From Rhodalgimonas zhirmunskyi (GTDB taxonomy: Bacteria; Pseudomonadota; Alphaproteobacteria; Rhodobacterales; Rhodobacteraceae), in NCBI GenBank assembly GCA_030848925.1, contig JANFFA010000002.1, positions 1-64,000 on the forward strand: a stretch of DNA of 64,000 nucleotides, written 5' to 3'. Of the stretch, positions 47,383 to 56,092 are shown piece after piece. The notes beneath the pieces were generated by a model. The model was not told the origin of the DNA and searched no databases. It saw nothing but the letters and a program-made list of their open reading frames with translations. The position numbers and the translations under genes are program-made. Position 1 is the first letter of the stretch; each line of letters starts with the position of its first letter.

Positions 47383-48644
47383 GCACCGGCTCCGACGCCA
47401 TCCTCACCCGGATGATGGCGCTGCACCCCAAGATCATCGACCTCACGCTGGATCGCGTCTGGCGCCTGCTCGCGGCTGTCGGCAACCCGCAGGACAAGCT
47501 GCCGCCAGTGATTCACGCCGCCGGGACCAACGGCAAAGGCTCGACGCTGGCGATGATCCGCGCCGGGCTCGAAGGCGCGGGGCTGAAAACCCATGTCTAC
47601 ACCTCGCCGCACCTCGCCCGCTTTCATGAACGCATCCGACTGGCGGGAAAGCTGATTGACGAGGATCACCTGACCGCCATCCTTGATGAGTGCTACGCCG
47701 CCAACAATGGCGAAACCATCACCTATTTCGAAATCACCACCGTCGCCGCCCTGCTTGCCATGTCGCGCATACCGGCGGATTACACCCTGCTCGAAACCGG
47801 CCTCGGCGGGCGGCTCGACGCCACCAACGTGATCGCCCAACCCGCGCTTACCGTCATCACGCCCATCTCCATCGACCACCAGCAATTCCTTGGTGACACC
47901 CTTGCCGAAATCGCGGGCGAAAAGGCAGGTATCCTTAAACCCGGCGTGCCCTGCGTCGTCGGCCCCCAACCGGACGAGGCGATGGAGGTGATCGAAGCCC
48001 GCGCCGCACGGCTCGGCGCGCCGCTGCTCGCCCATGGCCAGCACTGGCACGTGAGCGAAGAGCGCGGCCGCCTGATCTATCAGGACGAAACCGGCCTGCT
48101 CGACCTTGCCCTGCCCAACCTGCCCGGCGCGCATCAGATCGAAAACGCCGGTGCCGCGCTGGCCGCCCTGCGCGCGCTTGGCGCGGGGGATGCCGACGCC
48201 GCCGTCACCCGGGCCGACTGGCCCGCCCGGATGCAGCGCCTGCGCACAGGCCCGCTGGCCGACAGCGCGCCGGGCGTCGAACTCTGGCTCGACGGCGGTC
48301 ACAACCCTGCGGCGGGCGAAGCCATCGGCGCCCATCTCGCCACCCTGCCCGCGCGCCCGACGCACCTGATCTGCGGCATGCTGAACACCAAGGATATCGG
48401 CGGCTACCTGCGCCCGATCGCGCCGCATGTCGAAAGCCTCACCGCCGTTTCCATCCCCGGCGAGGCCGCGACCCTGCCCGCCGAAACCACCGCGCAAGCC
48501 GCCCGCACCGCCGGGATCGACGCACACACCGCCCCCGATGTGGCCGCAGCACTTGCTGCGATTGCCGCCGAAGCACCGCAGGCGCGCGTCCTGATCTGTG
48601 GCTCGCTCTATCTTGCAGGACACGTCCTGCGCGACATCGCCTGA
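47379..48644 (+). CDS. folC: Folylpolyglutamate / dihydrofolate synthase
   Basis: It adds glutamate to dihydropteroate and folates. The 421-residue Mur-ligase-fold protein has the P-loop HAAGTNGKGST, FHERIRLAGKLI, TGLGGRLDATNV and DGGHNPAAGEAIGAHL. It starts within accD (ATGA overlap). Normal length and gene order. Confidence 0.96.
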   Translation: MSTGSDAILTRMMALHPKIIDLTLDRVWRLLAAVGNPQDKLPPVIHAAGTNGKGSTLAMIRAGLEGAGLKTHVYTSPHLARFHERIRLAGKLIDEDHLTAILDECYAANNGETITYFEITTVAALLAMSRIPADYTLLETGLGGRLDATNVIAQPALTVITPISIDHQQFLGDTLAEIAGEKAGILKPGVPCVVGPQPDEAMEVIEARAARLGAPLLAHGQHWHVSEERGRLIYQDETGLLDLALPNLPGAHQIENAGAALAALRALGAGDADAAVTRADWPARMQRLRTGPLADSAPGVELWLDGGHNPAAGEAIGAHLATLPARPTHLICGMLNTKDIGGYLRPIAPHVESLTAVSIPGEAATLPAETTAQAARTAGIDAHTAPDVAAALAAIAAEAPQARVLICGSLYLAGHVLRDIA

Positions 48645-48800
48645 CCCCGGCACCGCTCGGGTCCAGCGCCCGGCCCCCGCCACTGCGAGCAGACTTGCGA
48701 CAACTGCGCCGCCGCCCGCATTTCGAGCAGCGTCTAACACGCTGAAACGACTCCGAAACACGCGGGCCCCATTCTTTTCCCGGCCCAAACCCGGGTTGCC

Positions 48801-48843
48801 GAATCACTTTATGTTGACTGATTCGCGATGATTCGCCTATATC
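48801..48843 (+). promoter_or_regulatory. Sigma70-type promoter with three GANTC sites
   Basis: TTGACT (48814-48819) and CTATAT/TATATC (48837-48843) are 17-18 bases apart. GANTC sites lie at 48801, 48820 and 48830, two of them inside the spacer. This is the layout of GcrA/CcrM-controlled promoters in Caulobacter. Seventy-three bases separate it from the rhodanese-like gene. Confidence 0.6.
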
Positions 48844-48915
48844 TTGAAAAGCAGTCAGAAGCGCATCCGCCTGCCAGCAACGAGTGATGCGCCACGGCCT
48901 TGGGGGACGATCGCA

Positions 48916-49554
48916 ATGCGCATTTCGCGTCACATTCTTCCTGTTTCCATTGCCCTGTCTCTGTGCGCCGCGCCCGCGCTGGCCCAAGAGGTGCGCCTCG
49001 CCCCGGATGAGCTGTCCCGCCAGATCGCGCTCGCCAATGGCCGCGTCGTCACCATCCAGCGCGAGCAGGATCAAAGCGCCACCCTTTCGGGCGAATTCAC
49101 CAAGACGTCGCGCGCCTGCCCGCCCTTCTGCATCCAGCCCGCCACCGCCACCCCCGGCGTCGAAACCGTGGGCGAGCTTGAGCTGATCGACTTCATCGAA
49201 AAAAACGTGGCATCCGGCAAGGGTCTGCTGATCGATAGCCGCCTGCCCGAATGGTATATCAAAGGCACCATTCCCGGCGCCGTCAACGTCCCCTTCACCA
49301 CGCTCGAAGCGTCAAACCCCTACCGTGACGAAATCCTCAAGGCACTGGGCGCACGCCAAACCGGCGGGCGCTGGGATTTCACCGGCGCGATGCAACTTGC
49401 GTTCTTCAGCAACGGCCCGTGGGATGGTCAATCAATCCACGCGATCAAGGCGCTCACGTCCGCAGGCTACCCGCCCGAGAAGCTTCATTATTATCGCGGC
49501 GGCATGCAGGTCTGGCTCCTGCTTGGCCTCACCGCCAACAAACCCACAAGCTGA
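48916..49554 (+). CDS. Secreted rhodanese-like protein without a catalytic cysteine
   Basis: A 212-residue precursor with signal peptide (about 1-23, ALA-QEV). The C-terminal half has a rhodanese fold (LLIDSRLPEWYIKGTIPGAVNVPFT). The usual active-site CxxG loop reads SNGPWDGQS, so the thiosulfate-handling cysteine is missing. A Cys pair (ACPPFC) lies before the fold. Start 48916 opens MRISRHILPVS. It is followed at 11 bp by the LysM gene and preceded by a GANTC-bearing promoter. Confidence 0.8.
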   Translation: MRISRHILPVSIALSLCAAPALAQEVRLAPDELSRQIALANGRVVTIQREQDQSATLSGEFTKTSRACPPFCIQPATATPGVETVGELELIDFIEKNVASGKGLLIDSRLPEWYIKGTIPGAVNVPFTTLEASNPYRDEILKALGARQTGGRWDFTGAMQLAFFSNGPWDGQSIHAIKALTSAGYPPEKLHYYRGGMQVWLLLGLTANKPTS

Positions 49555-49565
49555 ACAAGGCCCCG

Positions 49566-50513
49566 ATGACAGATCCCTTTCTGCAAACGCCCAACCCCGA
49601 ACAAACCGGAAGCGCGACGATCCGCGTCGCGGCCATCGCCGGTGGCTTCTTCGTGATCACGGCGGGCCTGCTCTTCATTCAACCCGGCAGCGATGCGCCA
49701 GCCGAACGCGCCGTAAGCGCGGCGCCTGAAACGGCCCAAACCGTCCCGCAACAACAGGTGTCGCGCGCCGAAACCGGTCTCGATCTCATCGCCCCCAACG
49801 CCGCGTTTTCCGATCTGACCACCGATAATGATCGCTTGGGCAAGGCCGTTACACTGGCCTCCGCACCCGCGCGGGCCCTCGCATCTCCCTCCGCTGAAAG
49901 CGGCGAGATGCAGGACATGACCCGCTCCATCCTGTCGCAACTGGGCCAACCCAGCGCGACACCGGCCCCCGAAAATCCGGCCCAGCAAACCCCCGCCCCC
50001 GACCAGCTTCGCGATCTGACCGCCGGCGTCCTCGCCTCGCTGCGTCAGGTCACGGCCAAGCCCGGCCAGACCAGCCTCGAAACCCTCGTTGTGCAATCGC
50101 TGCGCCAAGGCCAATCCGATGCCTATCTCGATGCGCTGATCAACGAGGCCGTCGCCTCCGGTCAGGTCACCACGCCCAGCGCCCTGATCACCGAAGGCGG
50201 CAAGGTCGACACCGCCACGCTGCTCGCAACACTGGTTCGGAAATCCGATGCCGACCCGCTGCAAGAACCCCGTCTGCGCCCCGAGGCGATGACCGGCGGC
50301 CCGGGCGTCGAAGTGCGCGTGATCCAGCGCGCCGGTGAGACGAAGCAATACAATTTCTACACGGTGCAACCCGGCGACAGCCTCGGTGGCATCGCCAACA
50401 AGTTCTATGGCGACGCACGCCATTTCACCGCCATCTACGAGGCCAACCGCAACCTTCTTTCCTCGCCCGACACGATCCGCGCGGGCCAGCGGTTGAGCAT
50501 CCCGACACTCTAA
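49566..50513 (+). CDS. Membrane-anchored LysM protein
   Basis: A 315-residue protein with a short cytosolic head, one membrane segment (about 18-38), a long Pro/Ala/Gln-rich region and a C-terminal LysM domain (YTVQPGDSLGGIANKFYGDARHFTAIYEANRN...RLSIPTL) that binds peptidoglycan. It would span from inner membrane to wall. It is probably co-transcribed with the rhodanese-like gene. Confidence 0.87.
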   Translation: MTDPFLQTPNPEQTGSATIRVAAIAGGFFVITAGLLFIQPGSDAPAERAVSAAPETAQTVPQQQVSRAETGLDLIAPNAAFSDLTTDNDRLGKAVTLASAPARALASPSAESGEMQDMTRSILSQLGQPSATPAPENPAQQTPAPDQLRDLTAGVLASLRQVTAKPGQTSLETLVVQSLRQGQSDAYLDALINEAVASGQVTTPSALITEGGKVDTATLLATLVRKSDADPLQEPRLRPEAMTGGPGVEVRVIQRAGETKQYNFYTVQPGDSLGGIANKFYGDARHFTAIYEANRNLLSSPDTIRAGQRLSIPTL

Positions 50514-50551
50514 GACTTCGTTACGACGAAAAGGTTAAGGCAGGCAGGAAC

Positions 50552-50587
50552 GAATGAGGGGCCGAATCAACGGCCCCCATTCATTTT
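50552..50587 (+). terminator. Terminator of the LysM gene
   Basis: GAATGAGGGGCCG (50552-50564) pairs imperfectly with CGGCCCCCATTC (50571-50582) and is followed by ATTTT. Confidence 0.65.
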
Positions 50588-50618
50588 CAGGCACCCGTTT
50601 TCCAATCACAAGCCGCGC

Positions 50619-51695
50619 TCACGCTTCCTTGTCCGCCGCCCAATCCACGCTCTGCATCTCTTCCAGCCGCGACGCCGTGCGCTCGAACTCGAACGCCCCG
50701 TCACCTTCCACGAACAACATCTCCGGCGCGGCGGCCGCGCTGGCCACCAGCCGCACCTTGCCCTCATAAAGCGCATCCACCAGCGTGACGAACCGCTTGG
50801 CCTCGTTGAAATTGTGCCGGCTCAGGCGCGGGATGTCGTCGATCATCAACACCTCGACCTCCTCCGCAATTGCAAGGAAATCCGCAGGGCCCAGCATCCG
50901 CGCGCACAGATCGTGAAACCGCACCCGCGCCACGCCGTTGTGAAACTGCGGCAATTCCAACTCGCGCCCCTTCACCTTCAGGGTCAGCGCCTCGCTGCGC
51001 CCCCCCGTCAGGTCATGCCAGATCGCATCCATCTGCGCCCGCGCCGCCGCATCCGCTGGCGTGAAATAGACCGGCTGCCCTTGCAAGCGGTCCTGCCGAT
51101 AATCCACCGGGCTGACCAACTCACGCACTTCCATTTTCTCTTTCAAAAGCGCGATGAACGGCAGGAAAAGCTGCCGGTTCAGCCCATGCTTGTACAAATC
51201 GTCCGGCACCCGGTTCGACGTGGTCACAACCGCGACCCCGGCCTCGAACAGCGCCTCGAACAGGCGGCCCACGATCATCGCATCGGCGATATCGGTGATC
51301 TGCATCTCGTCAAAGGCAAGGCAGCGCACATCCTTGATGACCTTTTCGGCCACCGGGCGCAGCGCATCTTCGGCGCCACTTTCGCGCGCCTTGTGCAGGC
51401 CCTCCTGTATCTCCTGCATAAAGGCATGGAAATGCACCCGCCGCACCGGCACCTCGACGCAATCGACAAACAGGTCCATCAACATCGACTTGCCGCGCCC
51501 GACCCCACCCCAAAGGTAAAGCCCGGTCACAGGCTGCGGCACCGCGCGGCGAAACAGCCCCTTCTTCACCGGCTCGGCCAACAATTCGCGCCTCACCCGC
51601 TCCAATGCGGGCAAAACGGCCTCCTGCGCCGGGTCTCGGCGGATTTCGCCACTGGCCACCCGGGCCTCGTATTCCTTGATCACATCGCGGGTCAT
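50619..51695 (-). CDS. zapE: ZapE/AFG1-type ATPase
   Basis: A 358-residue AAA-type ATPase of the AFG1/ZapE family, which takes part in cell division under stress in E. coli and in protein quality control in mitochondria. Walker A is GGVGRGKS, Walker B CLAFDEMQ, and TTSNRVPDDLY follows as sensor 1. Length is normal. In alphaproteobacteria it often lies near sdh or mdh genes; these are not in the window. Confidence 0.94.
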   Translation of the reverse strand: MTRDVIKEYEARVASGEIRRDPAQEAVLPALERVRRELLAEPVKKGLFRRAVPQPVTGLYLWGGVGRGKSMLMDLFVDCVEVPVRRVHFHAFMQEIQEGLHKARESGAEDALRPVAEKVIKDVRCLAFDEMQITDIADAMIVGRLFEALFEAGVAVVTTSNRVPDDLYKHGLNRQLFLPFIALLKEKMEVRELVSPVDYRQDRLQGQPVYFTPADAAARAQMDAIWHDLTGGRSEALTLKVKGRELELPQFHNGVARVRFHDLCARMLGPADFLAIAEEVEVLMIDDIPRLSRHNFNEAKRFVTLVDALYEGKVRLVASAAAAPEMLFVEGDGAFEFERTASRLEEMQSVDWAADKEA

Positions 51696-51780
51696 TTCCC
51701 CGATCTAATACGCCCCGCGCCGATTGGACAGGGCCATTTGCCGCTTTGCCGCACCGTCGCTTCGCGCCTAGACTGCGCTC

Positions 51781-52608
51781 ATGGCATCCGATCTCAACAT
51801 CGCCCGGCACGGCCCACAGGATGGCCCCCCGATCCTGCTGATCCACGGCGCATGGCACGGCGCGTGGTGCTGGGACGGGCTCGCCCCTTTGCTCGCTGCC
51901 GCGGGCTTCCGGGTCCTTGCCCCCGATCTGCGCGGCCATGGCGAAAGCCCCGGGCGCAAGCATCTGCGCTGGACCGGCATCCGCCAGCACGTCCGCGATA
52001 TCTCCGCGCTGATCACAGGCCTCGACCAACCGCCGATCGTCATCGCCCATTCCATGGGCGGCTTTATCGCGCAGCACCTCATGGCGCGCGGCGTACCGAT
52101 GCGCGGCGTGGCGATGCTCGCCGCCCTGCCCCACACCGGCGCGCTGCCCATCGCACTCAAAACGCTCTGGCACCACCCGCGCACCTTCGCCCGCATCCTC
52201 ACCCGGCTTTCGCTCTACCCGATGGTCGCGGATCCCGCCGACGCCGCCCGCCTGTTCCTCGATCCCGCCACCCCCGCGCCCGAGGCCAACCGCTTCCACG
52301 CGAAACTTCAGGATGAAAGCTTCCGCGCCTTCCTCGACATGGTGGCCCTCGCCCTGCCCGGCAAACCGGCGCGCCCCTATCCCGCACTCGTCCTCGCCGG
52401 GGCCGATGACGCGCTGTTCCCGCCCAAGGCAGAACAGCGCCTCGCCCGCCGCCTCGCCACCACAGCCCAAGTCCTGCCCGGCGCCCCTCACGATCTCATG
52501 CTCTCCCCCCACACCGAGACGACCGCACGCCACATCCTCGACTGGGCCGCCACGCTCCCGCCCGGCGCCAAGCCGCCCGCGACGGCCCAAACCGCTCCCC
52601 AAACCTGA
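51781..52608 (+). CDS. Alpha/beta-fold hydrolase
   Basis: A 275-residue hydrolase with the whole fold pattern: HGAWHGAWCW (oxyanion side), nucleophile elbow AHSMGG, a catalytic Asp in AGADDALFP and His in GAPHDLML. HGAWHG-type hydrolases include esterases and plant-like nitrile lyases; the substrate is unknown. The last 25 residues are Pro/Ala/Thr-rich. Divergent from zapE. Confidence 0.88.
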   Translation: MASDLNIARHGPQDGPPILLIHGAWHGAWCWDGLAPLLAAAGFRVLAPDLRGHGESPGRKHLRWTGIRQHVRDISALITGLDQPPIVIAHSMGGFIAQHLMARGVPMRGVAMLAALPHTGALPIALKTLWHHPRTFARILTRLSLYPMVADPADAARLFLDPATPAPEANRFHAKLQDESFRAFLDMVALALPGKPARPYPALVLAGADDALFPPKAEQRLARRLATTAQVLPGAPHDLMLSPHTETTARHILDWAATLPPGAKPPATAQTAPQT

Positions 52609-52886
52609 ACGCCCCCCTTTTCATTTTTCCCCAAATACTCCCGCCGGAGGCGTCCTACGCCCCCACCCGCACGCCGCCGGAAAGGTAAAAAAACCCCCTG
52701 CGCACCGCCCGCACCGGCAAGGTTTCGGCGCAACACCCGCTCGCCGTTTCGCGCCATACGGAAAGCAGCCAAGGTGCAGACACATCGCAGACGCCCGATT
52801 TCGCGCCCTGATGCCCGTTAACCTGCCCGGACGGCGCCCTTATCAAATGCTTGCATTTTTCTGCGTTCCGGCCCCAAACTGGTCGC

Positions 52887-53243
52887 ATGACGCGACATGA
52901 TCCCACGCCCTTTCCTTTGGGTGGCCCCTCCCGGTCACAGCCCGAACAGGTCGCCTTTCACCGCACCGAACTCAGCGTGATCCTCTCGCTTTATGGGCGC
53001 ATGGTCGCGGCGGGTGAATGGCGCGATTACGGCATCTCCTGCCTGCGCGAACTCGCGGTATTTTCGATCTTCCGCCGCGCCGCCGAACAGCCGCTCTATC
53101 GGATCGAGAAACGCCCAAAACTGCGTGGAAAACAAGGGCAATACGCCGTTATCGGCATGAACGGCCAGATCCTCAAACGCGGCAATGACCTGCGCACCGT
53201 GCTGCGCGTTCTCGAACGCAAACTGATCCGCGCCGTCGACTGA
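52887..53243 (+). CDS. DUF2794 protein
   Basis: A 118-residue protein whose core FHRTELSVILSLYGRMVAAGEWRDYGI and PLYRIEKRPKLRGKQGQYAVI matches DUF2794, a conserved alphaproteobacterial family with no known role. Start 52887 opens MTRHDPTPFPLGGPS. It lies 21 bp before the ammonia-lyase gene, so they may share a transcript. Confidence 0.9.
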   Translation: MTRHDPTPFPLGGPSRSQPEQVAFHRTELSVILSLYGRMVAAGEWRDYGISCLRELAVFSIFRRAAEQPLYRIEKRPKLRGKQGQYAVIGMNGQILKRGNDLRTVLRVLERKLIRAVD

Positions 53244-53263
53244 GCCGCTCCCTTTGACAAGGC

Positions 53264-54547
53264 GTGAAAAACCCCTTTGACCTCGCGCCCAATGCCCGCT
53301 CTAACAGGCACATGACACAGGAAATCACCCGCGCGCCCGGCACGCCCGAGGCCTTCACCCTCTGCCTCAACCGGCTCGCCGATCCCACAGGCACATGGCG
53401 CGCCGAACAGGACGCTATCCTCAACGATCGCGCCTTCGAAACCGCCCAAAATACCATCACCGACTGGCCCGGCTACGCCGAAACTCCACTGGTTTCCCTG
53501 CCCGCGCTGGCCGAATCCTTGGGCATCAAAGCGCTGAAAATTAAGGATGAATCCAGCCGCTTCGGACTTGGCAGCTTCAAGGCGCTCGGCGGCGCCTACG
53601 CCGTCGCCCGGCTGCTCCAGTCCGAGCTTTCGCGCCGTCTGGGCCAGCCGGTTTCCATGGCCGATGTCACCGCCCGCGCCTATCCGGATGAAGCCGCAAA
53701 GATCACCGTCTGCTGCGCCACAGATGGCAACCATGGCCGCTCCGTCGCGTGGGGCGCACAAACTTTCGGCGCCCGCTGTGTGATCTTCATCCACGCCACC
53801 GTCTCCGAAGGCCGCAAACAGGCGATCGAGGCCTACGACGCCGAGGTCCGCCGTTGCCCCGGCAACTACGACGACAGCGTGCGCACTGCCGATGAAACCG
53901 CCGCCCGCGAAGGCTGGTTCGTGGTGTCCGACACTTCCTATCCCGGCTACATGGACGTGCCCCGCGACGTGATGCAAGGCTACGAACTGATGGCCGCCGA
54001 GGCCTTCGATGCCCTCCCCGCCCCGCCCACGCATATCCTGCTGCAAACCGGCGTCGGCGGCATGGCCGCCGCCGTTGCCGCGCAGGCCGTGCGCCGCTGG
54101 GGCGCCCAAAGACCCCGCATCATCCTGTGCGATCCCGATCAATCCGTCTGCTGGCTCGCCTCGATCCGCGCCGGTCACCCCGAGGCCGTGACAGGCGATC
54201 TCGATACCCTCATGGCCGGGCTTGCCTGCGGCGAAGTCTCTGCTCTAGCTTGGGAAATCCTGCGCGACCACGCCGATGCCGTGATCGCGCTCACCGACGC
54301 CTCCGCCATCGCCGCCATGCGCTGCCTCGCCAATCCGCTGCCCGGCGATCCGCCCCTCGTAGCCGGAGAATCCGCAGTCGCCGGCCTCGCCGCTCTGACA
54401 CTTATCTCGGCCGACGAAGAGGCGCGCGACATGCTCGCACTCGAACCTTCGTCAATCGTCCTGCTCTTCAGCACCGAGGGCGATACCGATCCCGCACTCT
54501 ACGAAAAGCTGATAGGCAAAAGCGCGGCCAGTCTGCGCTCCCCCTGA
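53264..54547 (+). CDS. dpaL: Diaminopropionate ammonia-lyase
   Basis: A PLP enzyme (fold type II) that splits 2,3-diaminopropionate into pyruvate and ammonia. The 427-residue protein has the PLP lysine in ESSRFGLGSFKALGGAYAV, TDGNHGRSVAWGAQ, LQTGVGGMAAAVA and the end STEGDTDPALYEK, all as in E. coli YgeX. Start is a GTG at 53264; ATG 53312 is an alternative. It is the last chromosomal-type gene before the island border. Confidence 0.93.
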   Translation: MKNPFDLAPNARSNRHMTQEITRAPGTPEAFTLCLNRLADPTGTWRAEQDAILNDRAFETAQNTITDWPGYAETPLVSLPALAESLGIKALKIKDESSRFGLGSFKALGGAYAVARLLQSELSRRLGQPVSMADVTARAYPDEAAKITVCCATDGNHGRSVAWGAQTFGARCVIFIHATVSEGRKQAIEAYDAEVRRCPGNYDDSVRTADETAAREGWFVVSDTSYPGYMDVPRDVMQGYELMAAEAFDALPAPPTHILLQTGVGGMAAAVAAQAVRRWGAQRPRIILCDPDQSVCWLASIRAGHPEAVTGDLDTLMAGLACGEVSALAWEILRDHADAVIALTDASAIAAMRCLANPLPGDPPLVAGESAVAGLAALTLISADEEARDMLALEPSSIVLLFSTEGDTDPALYEKLIGKSAASLRSP

Positions 54548-54569
54548 TCACACCATCTGAAACAGAAAT

Positions 54570-54616
54570 TGGCGACCCCGACAGGATTCGAACCTGTAAC
54601 CTGCCCCTTAGGAGGG
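54570..54616 (-). repeat. Attachment site: 3' half of a tRNA-Arg(CCT) gene
   Basis: On the minus strand the sequence holds an anticodon loop CTCCTAA, stem GGGGC, variable AGGTT, T-arm ACAGG-TTCGAAT-CCTGT, acceptor CGGGGTC, G and CCA. The 5' half is missing: the sequence loses tRNA match just before the anticodon loop, where the stem reads CATCC and no longer pairs. Beside an integrase, this is a classic attachment-site remnant of an island. Confidence 0.88.
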
Positions 54617-54630
54617 ATGCGTTCATAGCG

Positions 54631-55725
54631 CTATTCCTTGTGTAATTTCTTAGAGTTGGGTGTTTGTACAGCGTCATCCTGTACATGGTTTGTACGAAAA
54701 CGGGCCCTGATGTCGGCCTCATCGGTCTCTGCGTGGGCATAAATGCGCATTGGCAAATTGGGGTCTGACCATCGCCCAGCTTTAGCCGCCGTGACGGGAT
54801 CGACGCCCTGACGAACAACAAGCTCCGTGAAGAAGCCGTGCCGTCCTGCGGGGTGGGCAGAAAGGTACGGGATGCCCGCGCGCTTGCAGATAGTCTTCCA
54901 GCGCGTGTTGTAACCTGTCGAGCTGCCATATCCGAAGATGCGCGCTTTCATCAGCTTGCCGGTCTTCCGGTTCTTTGGGCGCTTCGGCGGAAGCGCGAGC
55001 AGCTCTTCCATCATCTGAGGCGAAACAGTGATCCAGCTTTCCGGATGTCCCTTCTGGGCCTTTACCCGAACTTTGTTTTCGTGTCGCCGCACATCGTCTG
55101 GCTCCAATGATACGGCCTGATCAATTCGCGCAGCCGTCTCAAACATAAAACGGACCAGCGCGGCGTTGTACGGATCGGCCGCACGGCAAAACGCCTCGAT
55201 CCATTCCTTGTCAGCCGGTGTGCGCTCGACGCGGCTAAGCTTGCCGCGCCGCTTGTCCTGCGCGATGCGTTCGAACTTGTCGTAGGGCTTCACGCGGATC
55301 AGAGGCGTGCCCTCGAGCTCATGCGCGTTGTTGATCACCGCACTCGCAGGTGTCACGATTTCACGCCACCAGGTGTCGGTTGACGCTTTGGGTTTCAGCT
55401 TCGGCCCAAGGCTCTTCAATAGCGCGCCAGAAATCGCGCTCAGCGACAGGTCGCCGATTGCTTCGACTATCGGGATCAACTGCTTCGCTGCTTTTGGGGA
55501 CGCTTTGTAGAGCATGATTGCATCAGAGAACGTCTTGCTCGGTTCGTCGCCCACGACATAGCGACGGATCTGATGTTCGGTCTCATGGTTTATCCAGTCC
55601 CGTGCGCCCTCTTCTGAAGATGCCTTAGTGCTTCTCCTGTATGGGCCGGCGATTGGCCTGCCGTTGTATTCAATCCACCCCTTGGCCCAGTAGACACGGC
55701 CCCTCTTGTAAATTTGGAGCGGCAT
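54631..55725 (-). CDS. int: Tyrosine-type site-specific integrase
   Basis: A 364-residue phage-type recombinase. The N-terminal arm-binding domain is followed by a catalytic domain with R200 (ETAARIDQA), H291 and R295 (HPAGRHGF, one residue more than the usual H-x-x-R spacing), W319 (AGRWSD) and the nucleophile Y329 (MRIYAH). It acts on the tRNA-Arg site directly beside its 3' end. It runs leftwards after the excisionase-like gene. Confidence 0.93.
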   Translation of the reverse strand: MPLQIYKRGRVYWAKGWIEYNGRPIAGPYRRSTKASSEEGARDWINHETEHQIRRYVVGDEPSKTFSDAIMLYKASPKAAKQLIPIVEAIGDLSLSAISGALLKSLGPKLKPKASTDTWWREIVTPASAVINNAHELEGTPLIRVKPYDKFERIAQDKRRGKLSRVERTPADKEWIEAFCRAADPYNAALVRFMFETAARIDQAVSLEPDDVRRHENKVRVKAQKGHPESWITVSPQMMEELLALPPKRPKNRKTGKLMKARIFGYGSSTGYNTRWKTICKRAGIPYLSAHPAGRHGFFTELVVRQGVDPVTAAKAGRWSDPNLPMRIYAHAETDEADIRARFRTNHVQDDAVQTPNSKKLHKE

Positions 55726-55937
55726 GACTGGCCTCCTTCAAAAATCGTATCAATCTGCGCAGGCGTGATCAGCATGGTTCGCCCTAGGCGATAGAATGCA
55801 CCCGTCTCATTGGCGCGTTCGCGCAACGTGCGTTCTGAAATATCGATCCCCATCCCGGCCATAACTTCGACCCACTGCGCGGGCGTTTTTCCTAGCCCCA
55901 GGATCTGAGAGCTGTCTGAATAGTTGGTCTCTGCCAT
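55590..55937 (-). CDS. Excisionase-like HTH protein overlapping the integrase
   Basis: A 115-residue product whose first 70 residues (MAETNYSDSSQILGLGKTPAQWV...RTLRERANETGAFYRLGRTMLITPAQIDTIFE) look like a winged-helix recombination directionality factor or helix-turn-helix adaptor. Start 55937 follows AAGGACGAG. Its last ~45 codons overlap the start of int by 136 bp in another frame, an unusually long overlap, so the stated end may be less certain than the start. Confidence 0.7.
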   Translation of the reverse strand: MAETNYSDSSQILGLGKTPAQWVEVMAGMGIDISERTLRERANETGAFYRLGRTMLITPAQIDTIFEGGQSCRSKFTRGAVSTGPRGGLNTTAGQSPAHTGEALRHLQKRAHGTG

Positions 55938-56001
55938 TTCACTCGTCCTTGTCCGCTTAAGTTGAATCGGCGACACGCATGGAATCGCTTGTTCTGCACC
56001 T

Positions 56002-56016
56002 TCTGACGTGGTCAGA
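56002..56016. promoter_or_regulatory. Operator-like inverted repeat TCTGAC-GTG-GTCAGA
   Basis: A perfect 6-bp inverted repeat with a 3-bp spacer in the divergent space between the excisionase-like and XRE genes. It may bind the XRE regulator. Confidence 0.5.
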
Positions 56017-56040
56017 TGAGTGAAACCGTAAATATGCGTC

Positions 56041-56065
56041 ATTTTGTGCTATGTTCATACAAAAT
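56041..56065. promoter_or_regulatory. Operator-like inverted repeat ATTTTGT-N11-ACAAAAT
   Basis: A perfect 7-bp inverted repeat with an 11-bp spacer, 28 bp before the XRE start. Position suits autoregulation of the XRE gene by its product. Confidence 0.55.
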
Positions 56066-56092
56066 TGCGCACTCGTCAATTAGGAAACTTGC

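Noticed and set aside
54570-54660. A functional tRNA-Arg gene at the island border
   Set aside because: Only the half from the anticodon loop to CCA is present; no D-arm or 5' acceptor strand can be found upstream.
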